From assembly GCA_022747635.1 (NCBI GenBank), contig JAKTNV010000041.1, forward strand, positions 4,386,953 to 4,450,952: 64,000 nt of DNA, written 5' to 3'. Below the pieces are notes generated by a model. It was not told the DNA's origin and made no database searches. It saw only the letters and a list, made by a program, of their open reading frames with translations. Positions 1 through 13,900 of the stretch are shown here, in pieces. The stretch is from Hetaerina americana. Lineage: Eukaryota; Arthropoda; Insecta; Odonata; Calopterygidae. Position 1 is the first letter of the stretch; each line of letters begins with the position of its first letter. A program made the position numbers and the translations under genes.

Positions 1-640
1 CTTTTAACTGATATAACATGTGAATTTCTATTGACCAGAAACACTTGACCCTGTCTAATAATGATAGAGGGTTGTAAAGAAATAATATTTGGATTTTACA
101 CATGTAAAAATATTTCACCTAATGAAAGTATGCTGATTATTTACAGTGGAGTTCATATGTTTTTATCGCCTCCCCTAAATACTACTACTACTGCTTCATA
201 TGTCTTTAAAGGGGATATGGAAACTGAGCATAATGACCGATAGGTGCACTAACTGCAATATCGAGGAAAGATAAAACATTAACCTAATTAAAATGTGACA
301 AGAGATCTCTAAGATTATTATTGCAAATCCATATACATTTGCTTTCCTTTTCCTTAAGTTTCTGAAGGGTTAAAAGAAATACTTTGCCAAAAAAATATTT
401 TCAAAAAAATGTCCAAAGACTTTTTTGAAAAAATGTTTTTTATTGAGTCAAAGAGTGTATAGAAAGAGCCAATGCTATAATTTAATGAGCCATTTGTAAT
501 GTATTCTGATATATTTGAAAATATGATATTTTGAAGAAGACAGTAAAATTATGTTATTACAATTATTGTTTTACAGTGAAATCCATTGAGTGGTGAAAAA
601 ATACCTTAGTGGCAATTTTAATAAAGCATTTGTGAAATAC
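1..640. other. downstream intron sequence, nothing recognised
   Basis: AT-rich sequence with only short shadow frames. I see no exon with a matching phase-1 acceptor, no RNA gene and no recognisable repeat. Confidence 0.5.
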
Positions 641-1262
641 AATAATCAGAAAGGCTGAAAGAAGGTGTGAAAGTCAGTGGATGCATGAAATCAGTTAGAT
701 TTGTGAAGGATCAATCTTAAGTAATGCAATCAGCCAAGGAATCACCGTCATTGATGAGCACATGACAGAATGATTGTAATATGTACAGGTATGAAACAAT
801 GAGAGAAATATGAAGGTAATGAGGCTATCCAGCAACAGAAAGGCTAACACAAATGTTCAACTTGAGGACCATAAACTAGACACAGCAGAATTTCAGGAGC
901 AGTTCCCTCATCACGAAAGTTTTTAAGAGAAGGTGAGGAGAGTAATCATGATATTCCAAGAAGGAATGAATTACGTGAAGAAGCATTTAGAAAGGAGTTG
1001 ATGGCAAGAACTTTGAGTGAGATGTAAAGGAGATATTACAACAAACTTAAATATGGAGGGTAGCTAAGTACTTCTCAGGAATTTATCATTGAGGTAAGAG
1101 AATAAACATAGCCTGGAGACGATAAGTTGTAGGGGTTGAAGAGGGTGAAAAATGTAAAACACATGGAAAGAAAAAGAAACAAGGAAGTAGTAGGCATGGT
1201 GGGGAAAGAGAGAAGGTCAATGGAAGAATATATTCTACTCTTTTAGGCTTCAGTTCGTGGGA
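640..1262 (+). pseudogene. degenerate RTE-like LINE reverse transcriptase fragment
   Basis: In broken frames this reads MKSVRFVKD, LMST, DCNMYRYE, VMRLSSN, QLEDHKLD and, near 1190, EVVGMVGKERRS. These line up in order with KSVRFADDQ, CDRYGM, VMRFSRKK and ELLGMVGEERG of the better copy at 1309-3655. Many stops and indels make it an old copy on the opposite strand. Confidence 0.65.
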
Positions 1263-1308
1263 GTATTTAATATCCATACTAAAAAGACTTTGTACTTTTC
1301 CACAGGTG

Positions 1309-3655
1309 TTTATTATTATTATTATTAGATAATCTACCGGTTAAGGTAAGTTTTTGGATGGACACAGCTCCTAAATAAATATTCTGTGACTCCTAGCAAA
1401 ACACAACATCCTACTCTACATCAGGTCCCTCTTCATCTCTGGGTACCTTCTTCCTCCCTTCATCCCGTCCAACATCCCTATCCTGTTCCTTCCCTTTCCT
1501 CGTTTGCCTAACATTCTCCCCTCTATCACAGTGTTCAACATCCCATTGCCGATTAAAACCTACCTCCATAGAATTTCTCTCAGCAAACCCCTCTCTTCGC
1601 CCACCATACCAAGCAATTCTTCATTTGTTTTCTTCTCTGTCCATTTTACCTTCTCCATTCTTCTCCACACCCACATTTCAAAAGCCTCCAGTCTACGTCT
1701 ATCCTGCTGCTTCAATGACCACGTTTCTGCACCGTACATAGCTACGCTCCATATCAAAGTTTTTACGAGTCATTTCTTAATATCCTTACTAAATGTCCCT
1801 GTCATCAACTCCCTCCTCCTTGTGAAAGCCTGTTTGCCTAGAGCAATTCTTCTCCTTACGTCCCTACTACTTTGACCGTGTTGGTCCAAAACACTACCGA
1901 GATACGTAAACTGTTCTACCTGCTCTAGCTTTTGCCCTCCTATTTTAATGTTAAGCTTGGCCTTTTTCTTTCTAGAAAATCGCATAACCTTTGTTTTATT
2001 AATATTGATTCTCATCCCATACCTGTCGCACTGAATTTCCAATTCACTAAGCAATGCTTGCAGCCCCTTGGTTGACTGACAAACTAAAGCTTGGTCATCA
2101 GCAAACCTAACTGATTTTACGAATTTCCCACTGACATTCATTCCTAGCTCCAGTTCTTCCAATGCCTCTTTAATCATTTCTTCCACATGCACGTTGAACA
2201 GCAACGGTGATAATGGGCAACCCTGCCTTACAACTCTTCCTAACACTGCCGATCCAGACTCCCCGTTCCCCACCCGCACCTGAGCAGTCTGAGACATGTA
2301 CAGGTTGCGGATTAGCCTCCTTTCCCTCCAATCTATTCCTATTTTTTTCAATATACTCATTAGTTTTTGCCAATTCACTCTATCAAATGCTTTTTCGAAA
2401 TCTACAAAACAGGCGAATACCTCCTGTTTGTGTTCTTTATTCCTCTCGATTAATAATCTCATGACTGCAATGGCATCACGCGTACCTCTCCCCTTCCTAA
2501 ACCCAAACTGATCTTCCCCTAAGTAATCATTTGCCCTACTCTCTATCCTTTTGTTTATGATCCTGAGAACAATTTTAGCTGCGTGGGATATCAAACTTAT
2601 CGTCCTGTAGTCCTCACATGATGTAGCCTTTCCCTTTTTCGGAATAGGAACTAAAACTGATCTCACAAAGTCTTCCGGCCAGATTCCTTCCTCATAGATA
2701 TTACAAATCAGCCCATATAGCCTCTTCCTCCCACATTTTCCTAAGCCTTTTAAAAGTTCCGCGGGAATGTTATCCACCCCCATGGCCTTATTTAGTTTCA
2801 TCTCCCTTAGTGCCCTTTCTATCTCATTGTCTGGTATACCTGGACCTAAGCTATCTTCCTCTCCGTCATGTTCCTTTTTAATGACTAACTTTGTTGGTCT
2901 GAGTTCTTTACTATACAGCTCTTCTATATACTCCTTCCATCTCTCTTGGATCTTTCCTGCGTCAACTATTACCTTACCCGCCTTATTTCTAACTGTTAGC
3001 ATAGATCTCCCTTTCTTACTTCCCGATAAAGATTTAACTTTGCTGTACAGCGCACCGATTTCACCCTTCCTCTGCAGACGTTCCATATCATCGCACTGCG
3101 TCTTCCACCATGCTTCTTTTGCTTTATTTGTTGCCCGCCTCAATTTATTGTTTAATTCTTTGTACTTCATTTTGCCTAACTCTGTATTTACATTCTTCCA
3201 TTTTCTCCATCCATCCATCCATTATCCATCTTTGTAATCATCTCATCCTTGATCCATGGTTTCTTAGTGCTTTTAGCGTTAACGGTTCCAATAGTGTCTT
3301 TTGCGGCTTTCAATAACCATTTCTTGATATTTTCCCATTTTTCTTCGACAGTACTTAGCTCTTTACAACCCTCCATGATTTTCTCTACCGCCTGTTTGTA
3401 TTCCTTCCTTTTCAAACTATTTAATGCTTCTACATTCCATTTTCTAACCCGCTGCCCCTGCGTTATCTTTTTGAAACGGACGCTACATTTCATAACAACT
3501 AAATTGTGGTCAGAGTCTGCATCCGCTCCCGGGAAGCTGTGCGAATTCATCACACTGTTCCTAAACCTGTGTCTAACCAGAATATAATCTAGCTGATACC
3601 TCTCTGAGTCACCCAGCATTTTCCATGTATACCTGCATTGCCCATCATTTAAATA
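1309..3655 (-). mobile_element. RTE-like non-LTR retrotransposon, 5'-truncated
   Basis: Minus strand. It starts in the end of an endonuclease domain (YQLDYILV, DADSDHNLVVMK with the S-D-H motif). It continues with a linker, a 482-codon reverse transcriptase frame at 3218-1770 ([46 protein letters not shown] catalytic box) and a C-terminal piece at 1757-1560 (YGAETWSLKQ, RLEAFEMWVWRRM). Frameshifts near 3210 and 1765 separate the frames. A (TTA)n tract at 1309-1327 is the 3' tail. The style of the C-terminal W-R-R-M motif fits RTE/BovB-like endonuclease-RT elements; clade assignment is inference. Its 3' UTR recurs at 46336-46562. Confidence 0.85.
1770..3218 (-). CDS. reverse transcriptase of the RTE-like LINE (broken element)
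   Basis: 482 codons encoding an RNA-directed DNA polymerase. By residue: maturation linker 1-150, fingers with [20 protein letters not shown] around 190-210, motif [13 protein letters not shown] near 268, motif [13 protein letters not shown] near 333, motif C FADD near 369, thumb INKTKVMRFSRKK near 405, YLGSVLDQ near 440. All catalytic residues are present. The frame lacks the endonuclease (frameshift upstream) and the C-terminus (frameshift downstream), so this copy is not autonomous. It has no relation to the host gene beyond sharing its strand inside the intron. Confidence 0.8.
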   Translation of the reverse strand: MDGWRKWKNVNTELGKMKYKELNNKLRRATNKAKEAWWKTQCDDMERLQRKGEIGALYSKVKSLSGSKKGRSMLTVRNKAGKVIVDAGKIQERWKEYIEELYSKELRPTKLVIKKEHDGEEDSLGPGIPDNEIERALREMKLNKAMGVDNIPAELLKGLGKCGRKRLYGLICNIYEEGIWPEDFVRSVLVPIPKKGKATSCEDYRTISLISHAAKIVLRIINKRIESRANDYLGEDQFGFRKGRGTRDAIAVMRLLIERNKEHKQEVFACFVDFEKAFDRVNWQKLMSILKKIGIDWRERRLIRNLYMSQTAQVRVGNGESGSAVLGRVVRQGCPLSPLLFNVHVEEMIKEALEELELGMNVSGKFVKSVRFADDQALVCQSTKGLQALLSELEIQCDRYGMRININKTKVMRFSRKKKAKLNIKIGGQKLEQVEQFTYLGSVLDQHGQSSRDVRRRIALGKQAFTRRRELMTGTFSKDIKK

Positions 3656-4718
3656 TTTAGGTTTTTATTATAAGGTAAATTTAAGTCAGTAAGTAGAGTT
3701 AGTAAGGTAAGGTAAGTAAATTTGTACCTGATGATGCCACAAGTCAGTGAAGTGCGTTGTACCTAAAATAAAAATCTGTAGAAAAGTTCAAAGGAAGAAA
3801 TTTTAAGGAGACATGAAAGATGGAAGCACAGCATATTGAATCGCAATGAACTGCTGAAGACTGTGACAGACGGGAGAATGAATATTGGGTAAATTAAGTA
3901 AACGCAAGAAAAGGTAAAACATTCCATGTTGGATGTTGGGGGCAGGAAGTAACATGTGGTTAAAGAATGTCCTGCAGTAATGCAGAATTTAGATTAATTA
4001 TTTAGTGTCAGTTTAGGTGAGAATAGGTTTGTGAGATTAGGAGCGTCAGATTAGGTGAGATTTAACAGTGCAGCAGAGTTTAGGAATTGGATTCATCAAA
4101 AACCAACTTCAACCAGTAAACTACGCTCAATAGTAACATTCAAAATATATTTCACCCCTAAAACCTTTGTGCACATCCCATGAGCCTAATTATTGTAATT
4201 CTGCAAACAATATGTGAGCAATTAGTGCCCTCTTACACACCATGATCGCAATACACTCACATACATTTTATCAGGTGGTCATGAGAATAAAAATTTTATA
4301 TTTTTACAAAAAGAAATTTGGCATCAAGAAAGGACATATTTTTAATAAATCATCAAAAGAATTATTTCACCTGAAGATATAACTTATCCTTCAACAATTC
4401 CAATTTCAGCTTACGCTGGTATTTCAAATCTCTTTAAAAATACTAGCAAAGGAGAAATAGGTATTTTCAAGAAATTTGACTGATATATCAGCCACGGAAG
4501 GACTATAATTACAAATTAGTAAAACAATATTTTAAAACGTAAGTCCATGGAACTAAATTAGGAGATTGAAATAGCAGATCAGAATGCACTACCTCGGAGG
4601 AAAGTATTCATCAAACAAATTGGACAAAGAGGATCAAACACTATCAAGAATTAGCATAGGTATCATGAGGCACTTCATTATTGAACACAAAAATTCTAAT
4701 TCTCGTATTGTCACATAC
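3656..4718. other. intron sequence with a possible hammerhead-like scrap near 3727-3765
   Basis: No exon is seen. At 3727 the phrase CCTGATGATGCC followed by GTGAAGTGCGTTGTACC resembles the CUGAUGA...GAA core and terminal phrasing of Penelope-like repeats, but stem pairing is poor. The rest is AT-rich and unrecognised. Confidence 0.3.
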
Positions 4719-4920
4719 CATCGATGACTGTGGTCAAAATCACCGAAGTTGTTGCAGCAGGTGCTGTGGGCACTGGCTGCTCTCCACATCCAATTGCTTC
4801 AACAAGCAGAGAAATACCATTCTTCCAAGTAGTTGGGTTTAGGCGCAAATATCTTGCTTCAAATGGCTTGGCAAATGTTTCCACCTTGGGTAAGTGACCA
4901 TCCACGGGGCCACGGAACAA
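4719..4920 (-). CDS. exon: discoidin-2 C-terminal part and Thr/Pro tail (last exon in window)
   Basis: Acceptor ACTTTTATAG, donor GTATGTGA. It starts LFRGPVDGH, then [20 protein letters not shown], then EAIGCGEQP, closing the discoidin domain. A Pro/Thr/Ala linker follows (residues about 1337-1356). It ends in phase 1 at a good donor, so the gene continues. I find no convincing next exon in 1-4700. Confidence 0.87.
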
Positions 4921-7900
4921 CTATAAAAGTAAAAAAAATGACCCCCTCATTTAATGAAGCATTTAACATTATTGCAGGGATGTTGGCAAATGAAAACAGA
5001 CTTCATATGCCCAGAGGTTGGATTTGTTCAACATAAAAATATATATCATGAAAGATTGGCAAAAGATCCATAGAAGTAAACGAGACAATGGCATAGTACT
5101 TTGAATTAAATACTTCCACACTCTCATATGTTATTAATAATAATACAAGGTCTGACCAATAAATACGCGAACTGAGGCCATGAAAACTTCATTTTGCAAA
5201 ATTAAGGCCACATCGATTTTGTCCCCTTCAGAGTACTCTCCATTCGTAGGCTATGCACTCAGTCCATTTTCTTTTTCACAATCCAAAACACCCTTGGAAG
5301 TCCTCGGCAGTGAGGGCTTTTGGTTTTCTCATCGTCGTTTCATGCTTTATCGTGTCCACATCTTCCCAGTGATGTCCCCTCATCACATTTTTGCATTTTG
5401 GAAGTAGGGAAAAGTTGCAGGGGGCCAGATCTGGAGAATTAGGAGGATGGTCAAGGGTGGCGATTGAACTTTTTGCCAGAAATTAACGGACAATCAATGC
5501 TGAATTTTCAGGTGCATTGTCATAGCAAAGGATCCATCCATCATGTTCAGTTAAAATAGTAAGCCATATTGATTTTCCTATATTCAGTTCATCAGCTATC
5601 ATTCGGACAGTTTTTCGATGGTCAGTAAGGACGAGGGACTGCACACGATCAATGTTGTCGTCAACACAGGAGGTTGAAGGTCGTCCCGGGCTTGCATCAT
5701 CCGTGGCGTCTTGTCGGCCATCTTTAAATCATTATATCATTATTTGTTTAAACACCCATCAAGCTTGCGAGATGTGTCCGTATCATGCAACCAGCCATGC
5801 TGCAAATGCTGCCATTTTCTAAGACCTGCCACCTCCCTTACTACCAACTCCCAACCCGACACCTCCTGCACCCCAAAAAATATTTCACTCCGCCACTCCT
5901 GTAACTTATGCCCTGCCTTATATGTGGGTGGATACACCACCACCATTTCCCTCCACGTGAATGACCACCGACCGATATACCACCAAATCTCCCACCTTCC
6001 TTAATTATCCCATCCCTACTCACACTGCTTCCCACAACCAATCTTACGATGACTGCTTCTCCATTTCAGTGATTGAAACCATTCCCAAATACACTAGTAG
6101 CATAGAGGTGAGAACCCACGAGATGGTGCATATCTGGGTGCTGCAGTCATCTAAACCTCCCAGTCTGAATCAAGCCCACTGAATCCATCCAATAGCCACC
6201 CACATAACATCCCCTCCCACCCCCATGCTCGTTTCCTACTCGTCCCTTACCTCTCCCCCCAACACACATATCCTTTCCGCTCTTCCCCCGAGAATGACAT
6301 TCTGATATTGATTGCATTGCTGTCGAAATGTCAAAACTACATATGTGACAGTCCTTTCTTTGTGTTTCTGTGTTTTGAAAAATTTAATCAAGGTTTTTAT
6401 ACACTTGTGCTTTGCCAAAGAGCGTTCTGTTTCAAAGATAGGTATGAATGCTCTGAAATTCTATCTTTTATGACATGTCCTACATTTTTATTGCACATAA
6501 ATTCTTGGGTAAATAAAATTATTATTAATATTACCTTGGGTTGCCCATCTGCATCAGTCACATAACCGAACTTGAGGCCATCTTCACTATGGAGAACAAA
6601 GTAGCTGGTGACATACATGACAGGTGGTCCTGCACTACCCTGGATTTTTAATCCATAAACAGGTTCCACTTTCCCAAGGTCCACTTGAAGGAACTGATCT
6701 TTGTTCTGATGTCTTGGAATCCACCCCAAACCTACACAAGCATTGTAGGGAAGAATATTTGCTTTATTTTTATCATCTATGAACAGAAATACCCCTAATC
6801 TGTTACTACATTAATTTTGGTCATTCAAAACAACACATTATTTAAAGAATTACACATCTGACAAATAAAATAAAAATTTAAAGGAAATCAGTTCAACTTG
6901 GGCAATATTAATAATTTTGCGCACTTTTATACCTATTAAGAAGTTGCAATATATTTCTGTTTACTGAGCACAATCACCAGACACAAGAAACCAAATCCAA
7001 GTGACCCACGGATGTATTCCGAAGCATTCCTTCTGAGAGAATGAGATTGACCGAAGTAGCTAAAAAGTATGTATCAAGCAAAATACCTGGCAAGTACTTT
7101 GAGATTGAGCAGCTGAAGCTGAGTATCTAGAGGCACCTATACCTCTTTTCGTGTATCTGTTGGTGAAGACTTAAAAGATGTAGTCGAAAGTCCTGACTTT
7201 TGGCCGAAACATGTTTGTGTCAGAAGGTATTTTTTTATGAAGGCCCACCTGACCTCCGCAAAGGGTTAGTCGAAGTTAGCCAGCCTTTAACAATCGAGCA
7301 AGTTAATATTCAGTGACTCAGGAACAAAGTAAATCTGCTGGAAGTGGCTATAAATGAGTGTGAACCAGACATTTTGTGTATTACTGAGCATTGGTTAAAA
7401 TATGAAGAACTAATGGTTATCTCACTCTCAAATTACTCCCTAGAGTCCTCATTCTGCCGGACCACATATAAAGATGGAGGCATGGCCATATTCATGCGTA
7501 GTAGAATAAAGGGTACTATTAACTCAATTGACGTGCCTGTGAAGGAAGAAAAAACTTTTGAATGTGCAGTGTGTTCCCATGAAACTTCAGTGGGATTGCT
7601 TCCGCTCATTTCCATCTATAGATCACCAACTGGCAATTTTCATACATTTATTAAAAAACTGGACCAACTCTTTTGCTCCTTATTTGCAAACAACCGGATA
7701 CTCATGCTGAACGGCGACCTCAACTGTAATCTCTTAGTTGACTCCCCTCCCAGATCCGAATTGCTGAATCTGTTCAAAACTTACGGCATGGAATGTTTTA
7801 ATAATAATCCTACCAGAGTCACTCCCACATCCATCACCCTCATTGATTCTGCTGTGACCAACCTTAACCAAGAAAATGTAGTAACAACTGTTAGTGACCT

Positions 7901-10900
7901 AGGTATAACAGACCATTGCATGGTGAAAATAAGTATTGATACTAACCAACCAATGGTGAGCCTAAATGCTAAAACTTACCTACGGCAGTCTCTTACTCTT
8001 GGAAATATGCAGCATTTTCTGCTCCTTCTACAGTCCCAAAACTGGAACAACGTCTATTACCTTAAGTCAGTTGACGAAGGTTTCAATTACTTTTATTCAA
8101 TTTTCAAACACAATTTTGATTTGTGTTTTCCAGTAACACATCATAAAATATATCATAGAACAAAATGTAAGCCATGGCTAACAGACGAGATCCGTAACTA
8201 CTCCACTATCCTTAAAAAACTTGCTATCTACAGTAAAAGCTCAAACAATCATGAACAAAGGTTACTCCATAAGGTACTACAAAAGTATTACCGTAAACTG
8301 ATTTCTACCACGAAAAGAACTCATAATGATAATAAGTTACTTAATTCCAATAATAAGTCCAAAAGTGCATGGGAAATAATTAATGACTGTAGAGGTAAGA
8401 AAAATCCACAACTCACTCTCCCAAAACTTTGCAGCCCTGAAAATAACACCGCCATTAATTATTCACCATTAGCTAATAAATTTAACAAATACTATGTATC
8501 AGCTCCTTGCCCAACTATTTCTGCAGCCAATGTGCTTTTTTTGCAAATGCACCCTTGTCAATGTTTGCCAAGCCCTGTTCTGAAACCAACCTAAAAACTA
8601 TTGTCTCCTTACTCAGAAACAAATCCAGTACTGGCCCAGATGAAATTCCTGGTAAAGTTGTTCATCATTGTTTTGAAGCCATAAAAGCACCCCTTTTATT
8701 TTTAAGTAATGAATCTTTGATACAAGGGATTTTCCTATCCCAATTAAAAGAATCAAAAGTAGCGCCCCTTTATAAAAACCATACATGTGTTAATGATTTG
8801 AAGAACTACAGACCAATAGCCATCCAAAATACATTTGCATATGTATTTGCGTATGTGTACGCAAATAGCATCTTACCTAAAAAGAAACGTTCTACTTTCA
8901 AATTCTCAGCATGGATTTAGATCTGAAAGGTCTACCACAACTGCCATATGTCAGGCAATCAACAGCATACTTAATTCATTAGATGCTAAACACAAAGCTC
9001 TTGGAATGTTTTTTGACTTGTCAACGGCTTTTGATAATGTAAACCACAATAGACTACTAATTAAACTCAATAGAATAGGAATTAGAGGAATTCCTCTCAA
9101 CTGGATGAATCCTATATTCATAATCGCACTCAGAAAGTAGTGTTATCAGTTGATGGGTCAAAATATTCATCTAGAGCATACCAAGTAAACAAAGGTGTTC
9201 CACAAGGCTCAACCCTTGGGCCACTCCTCTTCCTGATATACATCAATGACCTACCTAACTGCTTACCAAATAATGATGGAATAATACCAGTGTTGTATGC
9301 TGACAACACTAATGTAATAATATCAACACAAACATACCCCAGCCTTATGGAAAAATCTGTCTGTCACACTTGCAATAAACAAGTGGTGCACAGACAACCT
9401 TCTAGACTTATATGTAAATAAAAGTAAAATAGTATACTTTACACGCAATAAGAACGTGTCAGATGATCGGCTGGTAAAAATCAATGACCAATCAATTGAG
9501 TATGTGACAGAATGCATATTTCTAGGTATTTCTCTTTGCAAATATTTCTTGGGATACTCATGTAAAAGCCCTTCACCACAAGCTCAGTTCAACTTGCTAC
9601 TTATTAAGACACCTGTATGAAACTACAAGTAAAACTGTACTACTCATTTTATACTATGAGGAAATTTATTCAAATATAACCTACAGTATAATAATCATCA
9701 TTACACCAGAGGCAGAAATGACATCCATTATGGGAATATAAGAACTAAAGCATTGAAATTAGGACCCAATGAAATGGGCATCAGATTATATAACAAACTA
9801 CCCAAAAGTATCAAGGATACAGAGGGAACTGCTGCATTCAGGCATAAATTAAAAAGATATCTACAGCGTAATAAGTTCTACTCGGTCGGCGAATATCTCA
9901 ACAATATTCCTGACCAGTAAGTTCATACTTTTAGTTTCTAGCAATGGTCATGGTCTGATTCATGCCACAACCTCCACTTCCCTCCCTCCTCCTATTTCCG
10001 AGGTTGGCCCAAGCAGTTCTCAAACTGACTCCAGTGGTTCACTTGTTTGTGCGATTGAGGGGTGTACCGCGAGGTGTCACCCTAGGCACGACCCACGAGG
10101 AGGCATCTTGACCCACGTGGAAGCAGTCACGTTTCAACTCCGGCCGAGCGTTCATCCCTCTTGTGCATGATGAGGCCATGGCTTTTATCTTACTGCATTG
10201 ACCTTGGTCTGTTATGCCCAGCACACAGAATAAACGTGCTGTTTATTCAAACATTTTAAATGTGATTTATTAGTATTTCCTAGCACCGGTTGCGCTCTTA
10301 TAATTTCCAGCAACCCCACACTGACCTTAGCCTTGGGGGGGTAAAGCCATTGTCGTGGCAACAGTATAATCACAAACTAAATGGTGTTGCAAATGGATTA
10401 CATTCCTCAAGTCATGAATGAGTGCAATTGATTCCCATTCCATTGTGATTACAGCAACACTTTTTTGCATATGGCCAGGGTTCATTTTGGGGATGGAGGG
10501 AGCGGAATTGCATTCTGAAATTATAAAGAATCACCTAATGCATTGCAATGTTGTAAATGTGCACATGAGGGATAACTTGTTTTCTCACATGGTTACAGGT
10601 GATGGGACATTAATATCCTACACCAACGCAGAAACAAAACGACATTCAAAGCAGTGGAGCCATTCAACTTCACCAAAACTGAAAAAATTCAGGCAATCTT
10701 CTTACTTGAGCCTGAAAATGATGGCTGCCATTTTCTGGGACAAAAAGCACGTTACTATGAGGTATGTCCAAAAGCTATCCAACCCGCGTTCATATCTCCG
10801 TATTGGTGCTAATTTTCGTCATCCGGGCCGTGGCATCCTTCAAAATAGTCCCCATTTGATTGAACCATATGCTCCCAGCGGTGCTTCCACATCTTAGAGC

Positions 10901-13900
10901 AGCCGTTGAACACAGATTTTGGAATGGCCTTCCCCTCGTGTCTTGCATTACTCTATATCGTATAACCACTTTCCTTTGAGCGCCATTTTCAATTTTGGGA
11001 ACATCCAAAAGTTGCCATGAGCAACATCAGGACTGTGCGGAGGCTGGCAAAACTGTACAAACTTGTGTTTTGCCAAAAATTGCTCCACAAGGTCCGATTA
11101 ATGCGCTGGTGCGTTATCGTGGTGAAGAAGCCAGTCACCACTTGATGACCATAGACTCAGATGTTTTCTTCTCACGGCATCATGCAATCTTTCCAGAACT
11201 ACAATGCAATATTCTTTGTTGATCATCTGACCTCTTGGAGCAAATTCACAGTGCACAACACCCTCACAATCAAAAAAAATAATTAAAAACGCAGACCGGA
11301 TACTTTTCGGACACACCTCGTTTGGTCAATTTCAAGAAACCATGGGGCAACAATCACCGCTGACGTACATAACAGTTTCAGGTTTAACTTTGTGGAATTC
11401 CTTCATGATGAGAGTTAAAAAGAAACTTTACACTTCCACAATAAGTGTGGAAGTGTGCAGCTGATGTGTACTGTGAAACACCAAACAAACTGAGAAGTGT
11501 GATCCAAAATCATTGGTGTGGGAGCTGTTGCCTGGAATCGTCCTCCTCCCTGACGCTGAAGCCTAAACCAAGAAGATTCAAGATTGTTTGGGAGCTTTTT
11601 GATCCGCTTCCGCCCTACAGTCCTAGCCTTGCACCTAGCAACTATTTCCTCTTCTTGCACTGGAGAGAGTGGCTTGGTGAACAACAGTTTGAAGACGACG
11701 AGAAACTAAAGACCATTGTTGTCAACTGGTCCAATTGCCAGGTGGCAAACTTCTACGCAGAGGGAATACAGATGTTGGTGCAGCACTATGAAAAGTGCTT
11801 AGAAGTAAAAGGTGATTATGCAGAAAACTCGAGTAAGTTTGTACAAAACTAAAACAGTCAATAAAAATTTAAGTAACAAATACATTTTTTTAATGAACAA
11901 ATGGTTATTACTTTTTGAAAATTCCTCGCAAGTTATGAGGTTAAAAATTAAGTGAGTATGGCAAAAAAACCTTTATAATTGATTGAATATCATCAACCAC
12001 ATACACTGAGGTGGGAGGGAAGGAAATGAGAGTCAATGAGAAAAGGAAGAATGACTCCTGTACATACTTGGACCAAGATAATCCACTTATCAGATTTCCT
12101 GCCATTGGAAAATGATTGGCACTCTACAGAATTTAATTATCAAATTAATAACGCAGGAATTAATTTTTTGTCCATTCAAATAAACCCTGAATATCACAGT
12201 ATCTTTATTGTAGTTCTCATATCTCACTGTTGTATCAAGCCCCTGAAGCAAATCATCACTTTCATATTAACTATTCAAGTTGATTTTGGGAGTCTGTGAT
12301 TGCACAGTCTACTGTCTTCATTTGCATAATGCATAATTACCATATATGTGAGCACTGCATTCAGCTGACTTACACTAAAGGTGTAATTAACTCAGAGTGT
12401 GGTTGGTTTTAACTATGAAGGAGGGATGTCATTAAGAGAAAGGTCATTCTAATACAAGAGAAGCATCTACGCTATTCTTTTATCATTTTATGACCTGAGG
12501 AATGAAAAATCACCTCATGAATTAATGTGTTACAATGTTAATCATTAATTAATTAGTTAAATTTTGAAAATAAACAAACCTAAAACAAGTTAGAATGTTA
12601 TAATGTTTCCCTCAACACCTAAACATCTATATTCAGTCATTGTTAACTTAAGAGTAGGCAATTCAAATTATCAATAAAATATATTAATGTGCATTACTGG
12701 TAGAGATCTTTCAGAGTAAAGATATCAACACAAAGAATCTTGTTTATCCTATGAGAGCAGGTAGAATAATAAACATGCTGATCCCCAGAATGTGGCAAGC
12801 ATGTTAAGTTGTGCTGTAGGTGATAAACACTTTTCCTATCTCACTATCAAGTAATAATAATAATGCTTATTGGTTCCAATAAGGCATGCTTGTAGCAAGT
12901 ATGGAACACGTCACATTGCCTCCTCGTATTCTTTGCAGACATCACAGAGTGGGTATTACAGAGCCAGCATGTATCTCTAAAATAAAAATATAAGTAAGTG
13001 TAAAAGTGTGCAGTAACCGGGTTATTTTCCCAGAGTTATTTATGAAGGAAATCTTTACCTCAACTGTACAGCATTGATGATCAAAAAGGAATTCCTGTAG
13101 TTAAGACTTAAATAACAAAAGAGCATCTATTTCCCTTAATCTCCTCGATAGTTCTTTCAGAAATTCCACACCAGCACACCCAGGGTTCCCAGCAAACATG
13201 GATGGGTTGTGGGCAGTTATTATGTGCCTGGCATCAAGCTATCTTCATCTATATTCTTTTATTCTTTCTATATCTTCACTTAATGGACTAATATTCTAAC
13301 CATATGGCTCTCCTCCATGTGTTCTTCCCAACTCTCCCAAATCTTTCTAGTATCAATTAATACTTTTTCTGCTGACTCTCTAATAATAAGCACTGGATGC
13401 AATGCAGAAGGCAAACAAATGAAACTCGTACTACATTTATAATACACATTCGGCTGAAACCACAACATAAAACTGAACTATTGCATAATAAATTAAGTGA
13501 ATTATAAATTATATGCACACTCTTCATTAAACAGCCCTCATAGGTTTCTAATATTGATTTATATCCAACAGGTGAAGGAATCACCTGTATAATAACTTAT
13601 ATTTATACCCTAAAAATGTTATATTATCGCTTGTTTTACGCAGTAACTTCTCTTGAAATTGTAATCTGAGGAACATAATCTTCATTAAATCAAGTACTTT
13701 TAGTTCAGGAAAAAATAGTGAGACTCGGATGTAATCAACTTCACTGTTCACATTGCAGACCTCTTTTTAAACACTTGGGAATAATGCAATATGTTTACAT
13801 CCCGTTGACATGTCCTGCTACTTTCTCACGTCTGCTTTCAAGGATGAAAATAATGTCGAGGATGGTAACCATTCAACTCAATCCCAAAATAATCTCACTT

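Noticed and set aside
2207..3316. Several plus-strand ORFs across 2207-3316
   Set aside because: They are antisense shadows of the minus-strand RTE-like reverse transcriptase.
1..4700. Search for the next host exon downstream of 4719
   Set aside because: No acceptor with the needed phase leading to a WxxW, TIL or cystine-knot motif was found; the gene probably continues outside the window.
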